A stretch of DNA of 8,685 nt from NCBI GenBank assembly GCA_041859205.1, contig JBHEKU010000231.1, positions 1 to 8,685 on the forward strand. The letters are read 5' to 3'. This DNA is from JAFDZO01 sp041859205 (GTDB taxonomy: Bacteria > Bacteroidota > Ignavibacteria > Tepidaquicellales > Tepidaquicellaceae). Below are positions 1 to 6,580 of the stretch, in pieces (position 1 is the stretch's first letter; every line of letters begins with the position of its first letter). Below the pieces are notes generated by a model. The model saw only the letters and a program-made list of their open reading frames with translations, was not told the origin of the DNA and ran no database searches. The position numbers were made by a program, and so were the translations under genes.

Positions 1-38
1 ATTTTGTTGATACAAAGAGAATGGTACTTGTCAAATAA
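1..38 (+). CDS. 3' end of a T9SS-sorted secreted protein (partial)
   Basis: Only the last 11 codons and the TAA stop (36-38) are inside the window; the gene starts upstream. The residues read FVDTKRMVLVK, the typical end of a T9SS type A sorting domain, with basic residues before a short hydrophobic tail and a final lysine. The same residues, encoded by identical bases, end the next gene at 2154. This suggests that the missing gene is a paralogue of the 667-residue Asp-box protein, or at least shares its sorting domain. The function of the missing part cannot be seen. Confidence 0.8.
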   Translation, partial: FVDTKRMVLVK

Positions 39-69
39 TATGTAACAAGTAGAAAATAATAAGTAAAAT

Positions 70-106
70 AAAAGCTCATCTTGGGAAACCGGGATGAGCT
101 TTTTTT
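70..106 (+). terminator. Intrinsic terminator after the partial upstream gene
   Basis: The arm at 70-84 pairs with 89-103 around a GAAA tetraloop (85-88). The core is 11 pairs (GCTCATCTTGG against CCGGGATGAGC) with two G-U wobbles, flanked by A-T pairs, and a run of seven T follows (100-106). It lies about 30 bases after the stop at 38 and about 45 bases before the next start. On the - strand it would also end in a T-rich stretch (TTTTATTTTA), so it may work in both directions. Confidence 0.92.
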
Positions 107-150
107 ATTTATAGATTTTTAGTAATTTAAATTAAATAAAAACATAAGCT

Positions 151-2154
151 ATGAGAAAGCTCACCCTGTTTTTCACAATTCTTTTTCTTTTATACCCATT
201 ATTTATAAATGCTCAATGGGAGCCAATTCCAATCGCATTAAATCGAGGCTCCGTCTATTCATTCGCTTCAGATGGAGATAATATGGTAGCAAGTTCATAT
301 GGAGTTTATTTGTCTACAAACAGAGGTGCAAGTTGGAAAATGACCGCTTTTAATAATCATGAAGTACATTCACTTGCAATAAAAGGAAATGATATTTATG
401 CGGGAACCTGGGAATCAAATGCTCAAGGAATCTATAAATCAACTGATTTGGGAGTGACTTGGAATCAAACTACCTTGAATAATCGAATTATACAAACTAT
501 TACTTTAACCGGCAATAACGTTTTTGCTACTACTTATGAGGGGAGTATTTATAAGTCAACCGATAATGGAATAAACTGGACAATGGTTTTTTCAGGATCT
601 ATGCCTTCGTTTCATTCACTTATTGTAAAAGGAAATAATGTTTTTGCAGGTTCCGAAGGTGGATTGTATGTATCGACGAACAATGGTAATACATTTTCTT
701 TAACTTCTTTAAATAGAGGAGTCTATTCCTTGGCAATTGATAGCACTGATATTTACTGTGGCACTCAAAGTTTTGGTGTATATAAATCTACGGACAATGG
801 GGTATCATGGATTGTGACCTCCTTGAATAGTTATGATATTTTTTCTTTATTAGTAAATGGTGGGAAAATATTTGCGGGAACCGGTATCAGTGGAGTAAAA
901 TGTTCAACTGATAAGGGCATTTCATGGTACCAAACAGAAATTACAGGTGACAATATTCATGCATTAGCAGCAATAGGAAATACTGTTTTTGCCGCAGTAG
1001 GTTTTTTTGGGGTATATACCTCCACAAATAATGGCATAAATTGGAGTCAGAATAATTTAAACTGTACATCAATAACTTCCATGATTTGCAAAAATAACTA
1101 TTTATTCGCAGGGAACACACTGGATGGGTTATACTCAACGACTACAAATGGTACAAACTGGAACAGAATCAATAATTTTTATAGCGATGAATGTTATTCT
1201 TTAGCAGGTAGTGGAAATTATTTGTATGGAGGTAGAAATAATGGAGTACAAAGATCTCCGGATGTAGGACAAAGTTGGACACAAACAGGTTCATCTATTT
1301 ATGCTCACTCTGTCACTGTAAATAATAATTATGTATTTTGTGGATATAATGGGGTTTATAGAAGTATAGTCGGTACTTCAAGCTCTTGGACTTCTACGAA
1401 TTTCACCGGAGGCATTGTCTTTTCTCTGTTAGGAGAAGCGACAAATGTATATGCCGGAACGGAAAATAATGGTGTCTATAAATCAAGTAACAATGGAGAT
1501 TCATGGTTTCAGACTCCATTGAATAATAGAACAATTAAGTCGTTAGCAGTTAATGGAAATAACATATTTGCCGGTACTCTTAACTATGGTATATATATTT
1601 CAACAAATGGGGGAGCGAGCTGGAATCAGACATCTGTCAATAATCAAACAATTTTTTCACTTGCAGTGAAAGGCCAGTATGTTTTCGCAGGTTCGGAAAA
1701 TCAAAATAATTTTTATGTTTCCTCAAATAATGGCACTAACTGGTTTTTATTAAATCAAGATTTAGATAACTATTCAGTAATTTCCATATGCTTCAATGAA
1801 GCTTATTTATTTGCGGGGACAATTGGAAATAATGTTTTTAGAATCCCACTTAGCGCAGTTGGGGTCCAAACTATCTCAATCGAGAATCCAAAAAATTATT
1901 CTTTATCCCAAAATTTTCCTAACCCATTTAACCCAAACACAAAAATAAATTTCTCTTTACCCAAACAGGGTATTGTGAAAATAAAAATTTTCGATGTATC
2001 CGGAAAAGAAATATCAGAAATTGTTAATGAAGTAAAATCAGCAGGCGTGTACTCAGTTGATTTCAACGGAGCAGATTTCGCCAGCGGTGTTTACTTCTAT
2101 AGAATTGAAGCTGCTGATTTTGTTGATACAAAGAGAATGGTACTTGTCAAATAA
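151..2154 (+). CDS. Secreted Asp-box (BNR-type) beta-propeller protein with T9SS sorting domain
   Basis: This 667-residue protein is probably exported by the Sec system and then carried through the outer membrane by T9SS. Residues 1-21 form a signal peptide (hydrophobic LTLFFTILFLLYPLF, ending NAQ). Residues about 45-560 hold 13 recognisable copies, roughly 40 residues apart, of the Asp-box motif S-[T/S]-[D/N]-x-G-x-x-W, for example VYKSTDNGVSW and IYISTNGGASW. Between them runs a second repeating strand of the type NNVFAG. Such repeats build propellers in sialidase, sortilin and HCF136-like proteins. No catalytic sialidase residues are evident, so a binding or surface role is inferred. Residues 582-667 are the sorting domain (SLSQNFPNPFNPNTKI through KRMVLVK). 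No Shine-Dalgarno precedes the ATG; the signal peptide directly after it supports this start. Its tail and terminator duplicate bases 1-108. Ligand and exact function are unknown. Confidence 0.9.
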   Translation: MRKLTLFFTILFLLYPLFINAQWEPIPIALNRGSVYSFASDGDNMVASSYGVYLSTNRGASWKMTAFNNHEVHSLAIKGNDIYAGTWESNAQGIYKSTDLGVTWNQTTLNNRIIQTITLTGNNVFATTYEGSIYKSTDNGINWTMVFSGSMPSFHSLIVKGNNVFAGSEGGLYVSTNNGNTFSLTSLNRGVYSLAIDSTDIYCGTQSFGVYKSTDNGVSWIVTSLNSYDIFSLLVNGGKIFAGTGISGVKCSTDKGISWYQTEITGDNIHALAAIGNTVFAAVGFFGVYTSTNNGINWSQNNLNCTSITSMICKNNYLFAGNTLDGLYSTTTNGTNWNRINNFYSDECYSLAGSGNYLYGGRNNGVQRSPDVGQSWTQTGSSIYAHSVTVNNNYVFCGYNGVYRSIVGTSSSWTSTNFTGGIVFSLLGEATNVYAGTENNGVYKSSNNGDSWFQTPLNNRTIKSLAVNGNNIFAGTLNYGIYISTNGGASWNQTSVNNQTIFSLAVKGQYVFAGSENQNNFYVSSNNGTNWFLLNQDLDNYSVISICFNEAYLFAGTIGNNVFRIPLSAVGVQTISIENPKNYSLSQNFPNPFNPNTKINFSLPKQGIVKIKIFDVSGKEISEIVNEVKSAGVYSVDFNGADFASGVYFYRIEAADFVDTKRMVLVK

Positions 2155-2224
2155 TATGTAACAAGTAGAAAATAATAAGTAAAATAAAAGCTCATCTTGG
2201 GAAACCGGGATGAGCTTTTTTTAT
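2117..2224. repeat. 108-base direct repeat, copy 2 (gene tail plus terminator)
   Basis: This is the exact second copy of bases 1-108, covering the last codons of the Asp-box protein gene, its stop at 2152-2154 and the terminator. Coding and non-coding bases alike show no difference, which points to recent duplication or gene conversion rather than protein-level conservation. To the left it runs on into the complete sorting-domain coding sequence, so the full repeat unit cannot be measured here. Confidence 0.97.
2186..2222 (+). terminator. Terminator between the convergent propeller gene and oxyR
   Basis: The hairpin is identical to the one at 70-106: arms 2186-2200 and 2205-2219, a GAAA loop at 2201-2204, and seven T at 2216-2222. 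It lies between the + strand stop at 2154 and the - strand oxyR stop at 2234. The - strand reading also has a T-rich tail after the stem (TTTTATTTTA), so it probably serves both converging transcripts. Confidence 0.92.
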
Positions 2225-2233
2225 AAATGAAAA

Positions 2234-3169
2234 TTATATTTCCAGTATATTTACTTTTTTACTGCTCTTTAATTCATCCGGAATTACGGATAAAATTACT
2301 TCGTTCAGTGCTTCTATCAATTTGTCTTTCACATATTCGCGGTGGATAACTGTGCTTATCTCTCTTACGGGAGTGGGCGCTTTGAAGTAACGGATACGTT
2401 TCATTTGAGGCTTACTGAGATTGAACGTTGCAAGCTCGGGAATAATTGTAATTCCGAAATTCTTTTCTACCAGGTTTTTTAACGTTTCAATGCTTCCTGC
2501 TTCGTAGTGAAGTTTTTCATCTACCTGATGACGTTTCTTAAGTTCGCATAAATTTAATATCTGCGAACGCATACAATGTCCCTCTTCAAGTAACCATAAC
2601 CTGTCGATATCAATATCTGAGGGAAGCACATATTGTTTATTAAACCCTTTCTCATTATCATTCACATATAAAAAGTATTTTTCATAGAACAGTATTTTTT
2701 CTTTAAGTGAAACGTCATTCAAAGGGGTTGCAAGAATTCCGGCATCGAGCTGACCGTTTTTTAATCCCTGAATAATTCCTGAAGTGGTGTGCTCATTTAT
2801 AACAAGCTTTATCAACGGATAGGCAATTGTAAATTCTCTTAAAAAAAGCGGAACAAGATAAGGGGCAAGTGTAGGAATGATTCCGATTTTTAATACTCCG
2901 CTTACTTCACCTTTTTCTTCTTTAATAATTTCCTCTATCCTTTCAGACTCAGAAATAACTCTGCGAGCCTGTGCAATTATCTTTATTCCTACAATTGTCG
3001 GCTTAACCGGCTGCTTGCTTCGGTCAAATATTTTCACTCCTAGCTCTTCTTCGAGCTTTTGAATCATCATACTTAAAGTTGCCTGCGTAACGAAGCACTT
3101 TTCGGCTGCCCTCAGAAAATGCCTGTAATTATCGACTGCAATAATGTACTCAAGCTGCTGTAATGTCAT
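2234..3169 (-). CDS. oxyR: OxyR, peroxide-sensing LysR-family regulator
   Basis: This 311-residue transcription factor senses hydrogen peroxide through a reversible disulfide and activates antioxidant genes. Residues 1-60 form the LysR-type winged helix-turn-helix (LQQLEYIIAV, then VTQATLSMMIQKLEEELG). The rest is the two-lobed regulatory domain. The diagnostic motif GHCMRSQILNLC places cysteines at residues 199 and 208 with eight residues between them, the same numbers as the redox pair of E. coli OxyR. His198, Arg201 and Thr100 (IPT) of the peroxide-reactive pocket are also kept. Length is close to the 305 residues of the E. coli protein. The gene is divergent from katA, the usual arrangement for OxyR and a target, with 133 bases between the starts. 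Activity as repressor, activator or both cannot be told from sequence, and no clear promoter was seen for oxyR itself. Confidence 0.95.
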   Translation of the reverse strand: MTLQQLEYIIAVDNYRHFLRAAEKCFVTQATLSMMIQKLEEELGVKIFDRSKQPVKPTIVGIKIIAQARRVISESERIEEIIKEEKGEVSGVLKIGIIPTLAPYLVPLFLREFTIAYPLIKLVINEHTTSGIIQGLKNGQLDAGILATPLNDVSLKEKILFYEKYFLYVNDNEKGFNKQYVLPSDIDIDRLWLLEEGHCMRSQILNLCELKKRHQVDEKLHYEAGSIETLKNLVEKNFGITIIPELATFNLSKPQMKRIRYFKAPTPVREISTVIHREYVKDKLIEALNEVILSVIPDELKSSKKVNILEI

Positions 3170-3192
3170 AATTTGTTACTTTATTAAAAGTA

Positions 3193-3228
3193 TTAGATTT
3201 TATCTATGTCTTCATAAATTATATCAGT
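3193..3228. promoter_or_regulatory. Candidate OxyR operator pair in the oxyR-katA intergenic region
   Basis: Bases 3193-3207 (TTAGATTTTATCTAT) match nine of the ten fixed positions of the E. coli OxyR half-operator ATAGnTnnnAnCTAT and contain the dyad TAGA-N5-TCTA, a T-N11-A LysR box. A weaker copy at 3214-3228 (ATAAATTATATCAGT) matches seven of ten. The spacer is 6 bases against 7 in E. coli, so the two lie about two helical turns apart on one DNA face, as an OxyR tetramer needs. The pair ends where the katA -33 element begins, a position suited to activation. The E. coli consensus is recalled from the literature; binding here is inferred. Confidence 0.6.
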
Positions 3229-3259
3229 TTGATTGATAAGTATCAAGTAAGTAATTTTG
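3228..3259 (+). promoter_or_regulatory. katA promoter, Bacteroidota type (TTTG / TAnnTTTG)
   Basis: TTTG at 3228-3231 and TAATTTTG at 3252-3259 are separated by 20 bases, matching the Bacteroidota housekeeping consensus TTTG-N19-21-TAnnTTTG. Transcription would start near 3265, leaving a leader of about 38 bases before the katA ATG. The palindrome TTGATA-AG-TATCAA (3233-3246) lies in the spacer and could be a further regulator contact. Confidence 0.65.
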
Positions 3260-3302
3260 TATAACTAAAAGTTTATTCATTTAAAGAATTTTATCTGAAA
3301 TT

Positions 3303-4808
3303 ATGGAAAAGAAAAAATTAACAACGGCCAGCGGGCGGCCGTTCTTCGAATACGAAAACTCAATGACGGCAGGCAGCCGCGGACCGGTGCTTCTGCAGGA
3401 CTATTTTCTGCATGAAGATATGGCACACTTTAACCGTGAGAGAATTCCGGAAAGAGTTGTTCATGCAAAAGGGACAGGAGCATTCGGTACATTTACTGTT
3501 ACACATGATATTACTAAGTATACAAAAGCTAAGATATTTTCTGAAATAGGTAAGAAGACAAAGATGTTCGCCAGGTTCAGCACTGTGGGCGGCGAGAAGG
3601 GAAGCGCAGATACAGAGAGAGACCCAAGAGGATTTGCATTAAAATTTTATACTGAAGACGGGAACTGGGATTTAGTCGGCAATAATACTCCGGTATTTTT
3701 TATAAAAGATGCTAAGAAATTTTCTCATTTTATTCATACACAGAAACGCGATCCGAAATCTAACTGCAAAAGTCCTACAATGATGTGGGATTTTTGGAGC
3801 TTGAATCCGGAAAGCCTTCACCAGGTAATGATATTGATGAGCGACAGAGGCACGCCGTTTTCCTTCAGAAATATGCACGGCTTCGGCAGCCATACATTTT
3901 CATTAATTAACAAAGATAATGAAAGAGTGTGGGTGAAGTTTCATTTCATAACCAAGCAGGGGATAAAGAATTTTACAAATGATGAAGCAGTTGAAATGAA
4001 GGGTAATGATCCCGACCATGCGCAGCGTGATTTAGTTGAAGCGATTGAAAATAAAGATTTCCCAAAGTGGACTTTGAAAATACAAGTGATGACAAATGAA
4101 GAGGCGAAGAGTTTCAGATGGAATCCGTTTGATTTAACAAAAGTATGGTCACACGCAGATTTTCCGATGATGGATGTTGGTGAAATGGAATTGAACGAAA
4201 TTCCGCAGAATTATTTCAGAGATGTTGAACAGGCAGCATTCGCTCCGGCGCATGTTGTGGATGGAATCGGCTACTCACCTGATAAAATGCTTCAGGGACG
4301 CATTCTCTCTTATCCTGATGCCCACAGATATCGTTTAGGGGTTAACTACGAGCATATACCTGTCAATAAGTGTCCGTTTATGGTTGCAAATTACCAGAGA
4401 GACGGATTGATGACAACTACAGAAAACGGCGGAGACAGCCCGAACTACGCGCCAAACAGCTTTGATGATATTGTTGCAGATGAAAGTTATAAAGAGCCGG
4501 CAATGGAGCTGGATTCAGATGCTGCATATTGGTATGACAGAAATGAAAAAGGCGCAGGAAATGATGATGACCATTATACACAGCCGGGGTTATTGTACTC
4601 TAAGGCTATGAATGATACAGACAGAGAAAATCTTGTTAGTAATATTGTAGGCGCTATGAGCGGAATAACAGGGGAGAAGAAAGATATGATTATCAGCAGG
4701 CAGTTATGCCATTTCTTCAGAGCAGATGCCGGGCTTGGAATGCGAATTGCGGAAGGATTGAAATTTCCTGTAGATGCTAAGGCAATGGTTCCACCGCTGG
4801 AAGTATAA
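3303..4808 (+). CDS. katA: Heme catalase KatA (monofunctional, small-subunit clade)
   Basis: The enzyme converts hydrogen peroxide to water and oxygen using heme b, most likely in the cytoplasm, since no signal peptide is seen. The 501-residue length fits small-subunit (clade 3-like) catalases. The distal catalytic histidine is His54 in RIPERVVHAKGTGAFGTF and the distal asparagine is Asn127 in WDLVGNNTPVFF. The heme-ligand tyrosine is Tyr337 in GRILSYPDAHRYRLG, with Arg333 beside it. The family blocks RFSTVGGEKGSADTERDPRG and NPFDLTKVW are intact. The C-terminal helical part (DDDHYTQPGLLY) is complete and there is no large-subunit extension. The ATG at 3303 gives the expected N-terminus and follows a promoter and candidate OxyR operators. 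It is read away from oxyR, so peroxide induction is likely. A small gene follows 32 bases later before any terminator. Confidence 0.97.
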   Translation: MEKKKLTTASGRPFFEYENSMTAGSRGPVLLQDYFLHEDMAHFNRERIPERVVHAKGTGAFGTFTVTHDITKYTKAKIFSEIGKKTKMFARFSTVGGEKGSADTERDPRGFALKFYTEDGNWDLVGNNTPVFFIKDAKKFSHFIHTQKRDPKSNCKSPTMMWDFWSLNPESLHQVMILMSDRGTPFSFRNMHGFGSHTFSLINKDNERVWVKFHFITKQGIKNFTNDEAVEMKGNDPDHAQRDLVEAIENKDFPKWTLKIQVMTNEEAKSFRWNPFDLTKVWSHADFPMMDVGEMELNEIPQNYFRDVEQAAFAPAHVVDGIGYSPDKMLQGRILSYPDAHRYRLGVNYEHIPVNKCPFMVANYQRDGLMTTTENGGDSPNYAPNSFDDIVADESYKEPAMELDSDAAYWYDRNEKGAGNDDDHYTQPGLLYSKAMNDTDRENLVSNIVGAMSGITGEKKDMIISRQLCHFFRADAGLGMRIAEGLKFPVDAKAMVPPLEV

Positions 4809-4840
4809 AAATCATTTTTTAGAAAATAAAAAGCATAACA

Positions 4841-5011
4841 ATGGAAAATCTTTCAAAGGCAAAAAAAGAATTCAATGAGAAGCTGGGCAAACTTCAGAAG
4901 GATTCAGAGCCGAGATTTTACGAAACCAATTTAAATGATGTAGTGATATATGAAAAACTGATGGATATACAGGAACAGATTAACAAAGTAAGTGATAAGC
5001 TGGATAAATAA
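4841..5011 (+). CDS. 56-residue charged helical protein, probably cotranscribed with katA
   Basis: An ATG at 4841 opens a 56-codon frame that ends with TAA at 5009-5011. It begins MENLSKAKKE and ends INKVSDKLDK. The protein is rich in Lys, Glu, Asp and Leu and has no signal peptide or membrane segment. Two heptad-like helical stretches (residues about 4-20 and 37-55) flank a middle portion containing PRFYETNLND, so a small helical hairpin or coiled-coil is plausible. It starts 32 bases after the katA stop with no terminator between, and a terminator follows its own stop by about 25 bases. This makes it the second gene of a katA operon. I do not recognise a family; a role in peroxide defence or heme handling would be a guess from position only. 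Confidence 0.7.
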   Translation: MENLSKAKKEFNEKLGKLQKDSEPRFYETNLNDVVIYEKLMDIQEQINKVSDKLDK

Positions 5012-5035
5012 GTAACGAGGTACCAAATAAATAAT

Positions 5036-5073
5036 AAAAAGCTCATTCTGTGAAAATGGAATGGGCTTTTTTT
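5036..5073 (+). terminator. Intrinsic terminator of the katA operon
   Basis: GCTCATTCTGT (5041-5051) pairs with ATGGAATGGGC (5056-5066) around a GAAA loop, with A-T pairs outside and seven T after the stem (5067-5073). Its design is the same as the hairpins at 70-106 and 2186-2222: 11 core pairs, GAAA loop, T7 then AT. Differences fall mostly in pair-preserving positions. Confidence 0.9.
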
Positions 5074-5089
5074 ATATTTGCATATAAAC

Positions 5090-5125
5090 AAAAAAGCCCG
5101 TTACGAATATCTCATAACGGGCTTT
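5090..5125 (-). terminator. Terminator of the - strand T9SS gene pair
   Basis: AAAGCCCGTTA (5093-5103) pairs perfectly with TAACGGGCTTT (5115-5125) across an 11-base loop. Read on the - strand the stem is followed by TTTTTTG, and it lies about 40 bases after the stop of the 303-residue gene. It stands back to back with the katA operon terminator, so the two convergent transcripts each have their own hairpin. Confidence 0.85.
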
Positions 5126-5164
5126 CTCGTTTTTTACACAAAGAAACTTTTTATTTAGAAAGTA

Positions 5165-6076
5165 TTACTTAGATAATATCATCTTTCTTACTTCTGTTCT
5201 TTCAGGAGTTTTAATTCTGTAGAAGTAAATTCCGCTTGGATACTGAGAAGCATTAAATTCAACAGTATGCGTTCCTGCGCTTAAACTTGAGTTAAGAAGC
5301 TGCACAACATCTCTTCCTAGTCTGTCATAGACTGTAAGCTCTACGCTTGTTGCATCTGTAAGTGTGAATGAAATTGTTGTTGCAGGATTGAAGGGATTCG
5401 GATAATTCTTTGCTTTGAAGTATGATTCTTTCTCTTTATTCGTATCTTGCTTTTCATATTTAGGCATTGAAGAAAGATTATCTTTGCTTGGGATTTGAGA
5501 AACTAAAGCAATACCGGACTCAAATTTTCCTTCTTTATAATTTGCTCCTGCTTCAAATTCTAACTGAATTCCTAAAGCGTCTTCCTCAGTTACAGTGAAG
5601 TCATCTTTGTAGTTAGAAATAAGCTTAAAGTTTTCTTCATCTAGCTTAATTTTAACTTCTTTCCAGCCGTCAAAATTAAGTGTGAAAGGTTTTGATTCAA
5701 GCATTATATCCTGATCTGCATTATACTGAGCGTTGTTATCAACATCGTATAAAACCTGAATTTTTACAGTAACATCGTTCTTAACACCTTTAAGCATTAC
5801 ATTTAAAAAATTACCGGAAACTAACAGGATAGGTGAGTACTTGGTAATTTTTCCAATGTAGGCATTTGGTTTAAGATTTTCGTTATTGATGAGTTCAGCG
5901 AAACCGTTTTCAACGTTATCGGTTTCATGAGAATACTTCATATCAAGACCGCCCCAGGTCCAGTTTGTTAGAGCTTTTTTATCGAATGTATCGTATTCAA
6001 TTGGTTGAGAGAATGCTGAGGTAGAATAAAAAAAGCATAGAAATGCTGCAAGGGCATAAGTAAGTTTTGTGATCAT
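5165..6076 (-). CDS. Secreted T9SS cargo protein with N-terminal beta-rich domain
   Basis: This 303-residue protein has a signal peptide at residues 1-23 (ALAAFLCFFYSTSAFS, then Q). Residues about 25-200 form a beta-rich region with alternating hydrophobic strands (NVMLKGVKNDVTVKIQVLYD, then GWKEVKIKLDEENF, then LGIQLEFEAG). The pattern resembles jelly-roll domains of the CBM11/CIA30 kind, but similarity is by appearance only and no binding residues can be named. A Lys/Glu/Ser-rich linker (200-220) leads to the T9SS sorting domain at 222-303 (KNYPNPFNPATTISFTL, GIYFYRIKT, VRKMILSK). It would be exported and then anchored or released at the cell surface. The 129-residue gene lies 50 bases upstream on the same strand with no terminator between, so the two are probably cotranscribed. 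Substrate is unknown. Confidence 0.85.
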   Translation of the reverse strand: MITKLTYALAAFLCFFYSTSAFSQPIEYDTFDKKALTNWTWGGLDMKYSHETDNVENGFAELINNENLKPNAYIGKITKYSPILLVSGNFLNVMLKGVKNDVTVKIQVLYDVDNNAQYNADQDIMLESKPFTLNFDGWKEVKIKLDEENFKLISNYKDDFTVTEEDALGIQLEFEAGANYKEGKFESGIALVSQIPSKDNLSSMPKYEKQDTNKEKESYFKAKNYPNPFNPATTISFTLTDATSVELTVYDRLGRDVVQLLNSSLSAGTHTVEFNASQYPSGIYFYRIKTPERTEVRKMILSK

Positions 6077-6126
6077 TATGTCGTTTTTGTTTTATAGAAT
6101 GAGGATAAATTACTAAACCGGATTTT

Positions 6127-6516
6127 TTATTTGATAAGCGTCATGCGCTTTACCGAACTAAAATCATTGATTTGTAATTTGTAGAGATAAACACCTGCCG
6201 TAAGGTTAGAAGCGTCAAATTCCACTTCATAATTTCCTTGTTGTTTATACTCTCCGATTAAAGTTGCTACTACGTTACCTACCAAGTTATACACTTTTAA
6301 GGAAACATATCCGCTGGTATTCAACTTAAAACCGATTATTGTAGATGGATTGAAAGGATTTGGGTAGTTCTGATACAGTCTGTAATCGTCTGAATACGAA
6401 CCTGCACCGGAACCCTTACCGTTTGAGAATTTTGAATGTGTTTTAGTATTAGCTACCCCTAAAGCGCTAAAAATAAAAAACATTGCAATGAATAATATGG
6501 AAATCCTTTTAATCAT
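6127..6516 (-). CDS. Minimal T9SS sorting-domain protein (signal peptide plus sorting domain only)
   Basis: The 129 residues divide into a signal peptide (1-22, ISILFIAMFFIFSALGVA), a short polar and Gly/Ser linker (23-45, including KFSNGKGSGAGSYSDD) and a complete T9SS sorting domain (46-129: LYQNYPNPFNPSTIIGFKL, VYNLVGNVVATL, GVYLYKLQI, VKRMTLIK). There is no room for a folded cargo domain. It may be a functional small secreted protein, a remnant of a longer cargo gene whose central part was deleted in frame, or a spare tail that recombines with other genes. The reading frame is intact from ATG to TAA with a convincing signal peptide, so it is not obviously decayed. It precedes the 303-residue cargo gene by 50 bases on the same strand and may be first in an operon. 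Confidence 0.85.
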   Translation of the reverse strand: MIKRISILFIAMFFIFSALGVANTKTHSKFSNGKGSGAGSYSDDYRLYQNYPNPFNPSTIIGFKLNTSGYVSLKVYNLVGNVVATLIGEYKQQGNYEVEFDASNLTAGVYLYKLQINDFSSVKRMTLIK

Positions 6517-6542
6517 CTTAGAGAAAAATAATAATATTAATA

Positions 6543-6574
6543 TTTATTGTCAATAGCATTAATTACTAATTTTG
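6543..6574 (+). promoter_or_regulatory. Possible + strand promoter in the intergenic region
   Basis: TAATTTTG at 6567-6574 is a full match to the Bacteroidota TAnnTTTG element and is identical to the katA -7 element. Twenty bases upstream is TTTA (6543-6546), three of four matches to the TTTG element. No protein gene follows on this strand; the first signal downstream is the hairpin at 6703-6748. In AT-rich DNA such a match can arise by chance. Confidence 0.35.
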
Positions 6575-6580
6575 TCGCAT

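Larger units (their letters stand above)
1..108. repeat. 108-base direct repeat, copy 1 (gene tail plus terminator)
   Basis: Bases 1-108 are identical to 2117-2224 (constant offset 2116). The unit covers the last codons of a T9SS sorting domain, the short 3' untranslated stretch and the whole terminator hairpin with its T-run. Identity ends at base 109 (t here, a at 2225). The left end lies outside the window, so the true repeat may be longer. Confidence 0.97.

Noticed and set aside
109..150. Promoter for the Asp-box gene just after the first terminator
   Set aside because: Only a weak TAGATTTT (112-119) is present, and its -33 partner would fall inside the hairpin; not strong enough to report as a feature.
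941..1138. 65-codon - strand frame inside the Asp-box gene
   Set aside because: It is antisense to the repeat region, and the repeats on the + strand fully explain the sequence.
238..1850. Regularly spaced short repeats that might suggest a CRISPR array
   Set aside because: The spacing of about 120-150 bases and the open frame show protein-level Asp-box repeats; there are no identical direct repeats with unique spacers.
6548..6553. TTGACA on the - strand as a -35 box for the 129-residue gene
   Set aside because: No matching -10 element at 16-18 bases, and the katA promoter suggests a Bacteroidota-type consensus; probably chance in AT-rich DNA.
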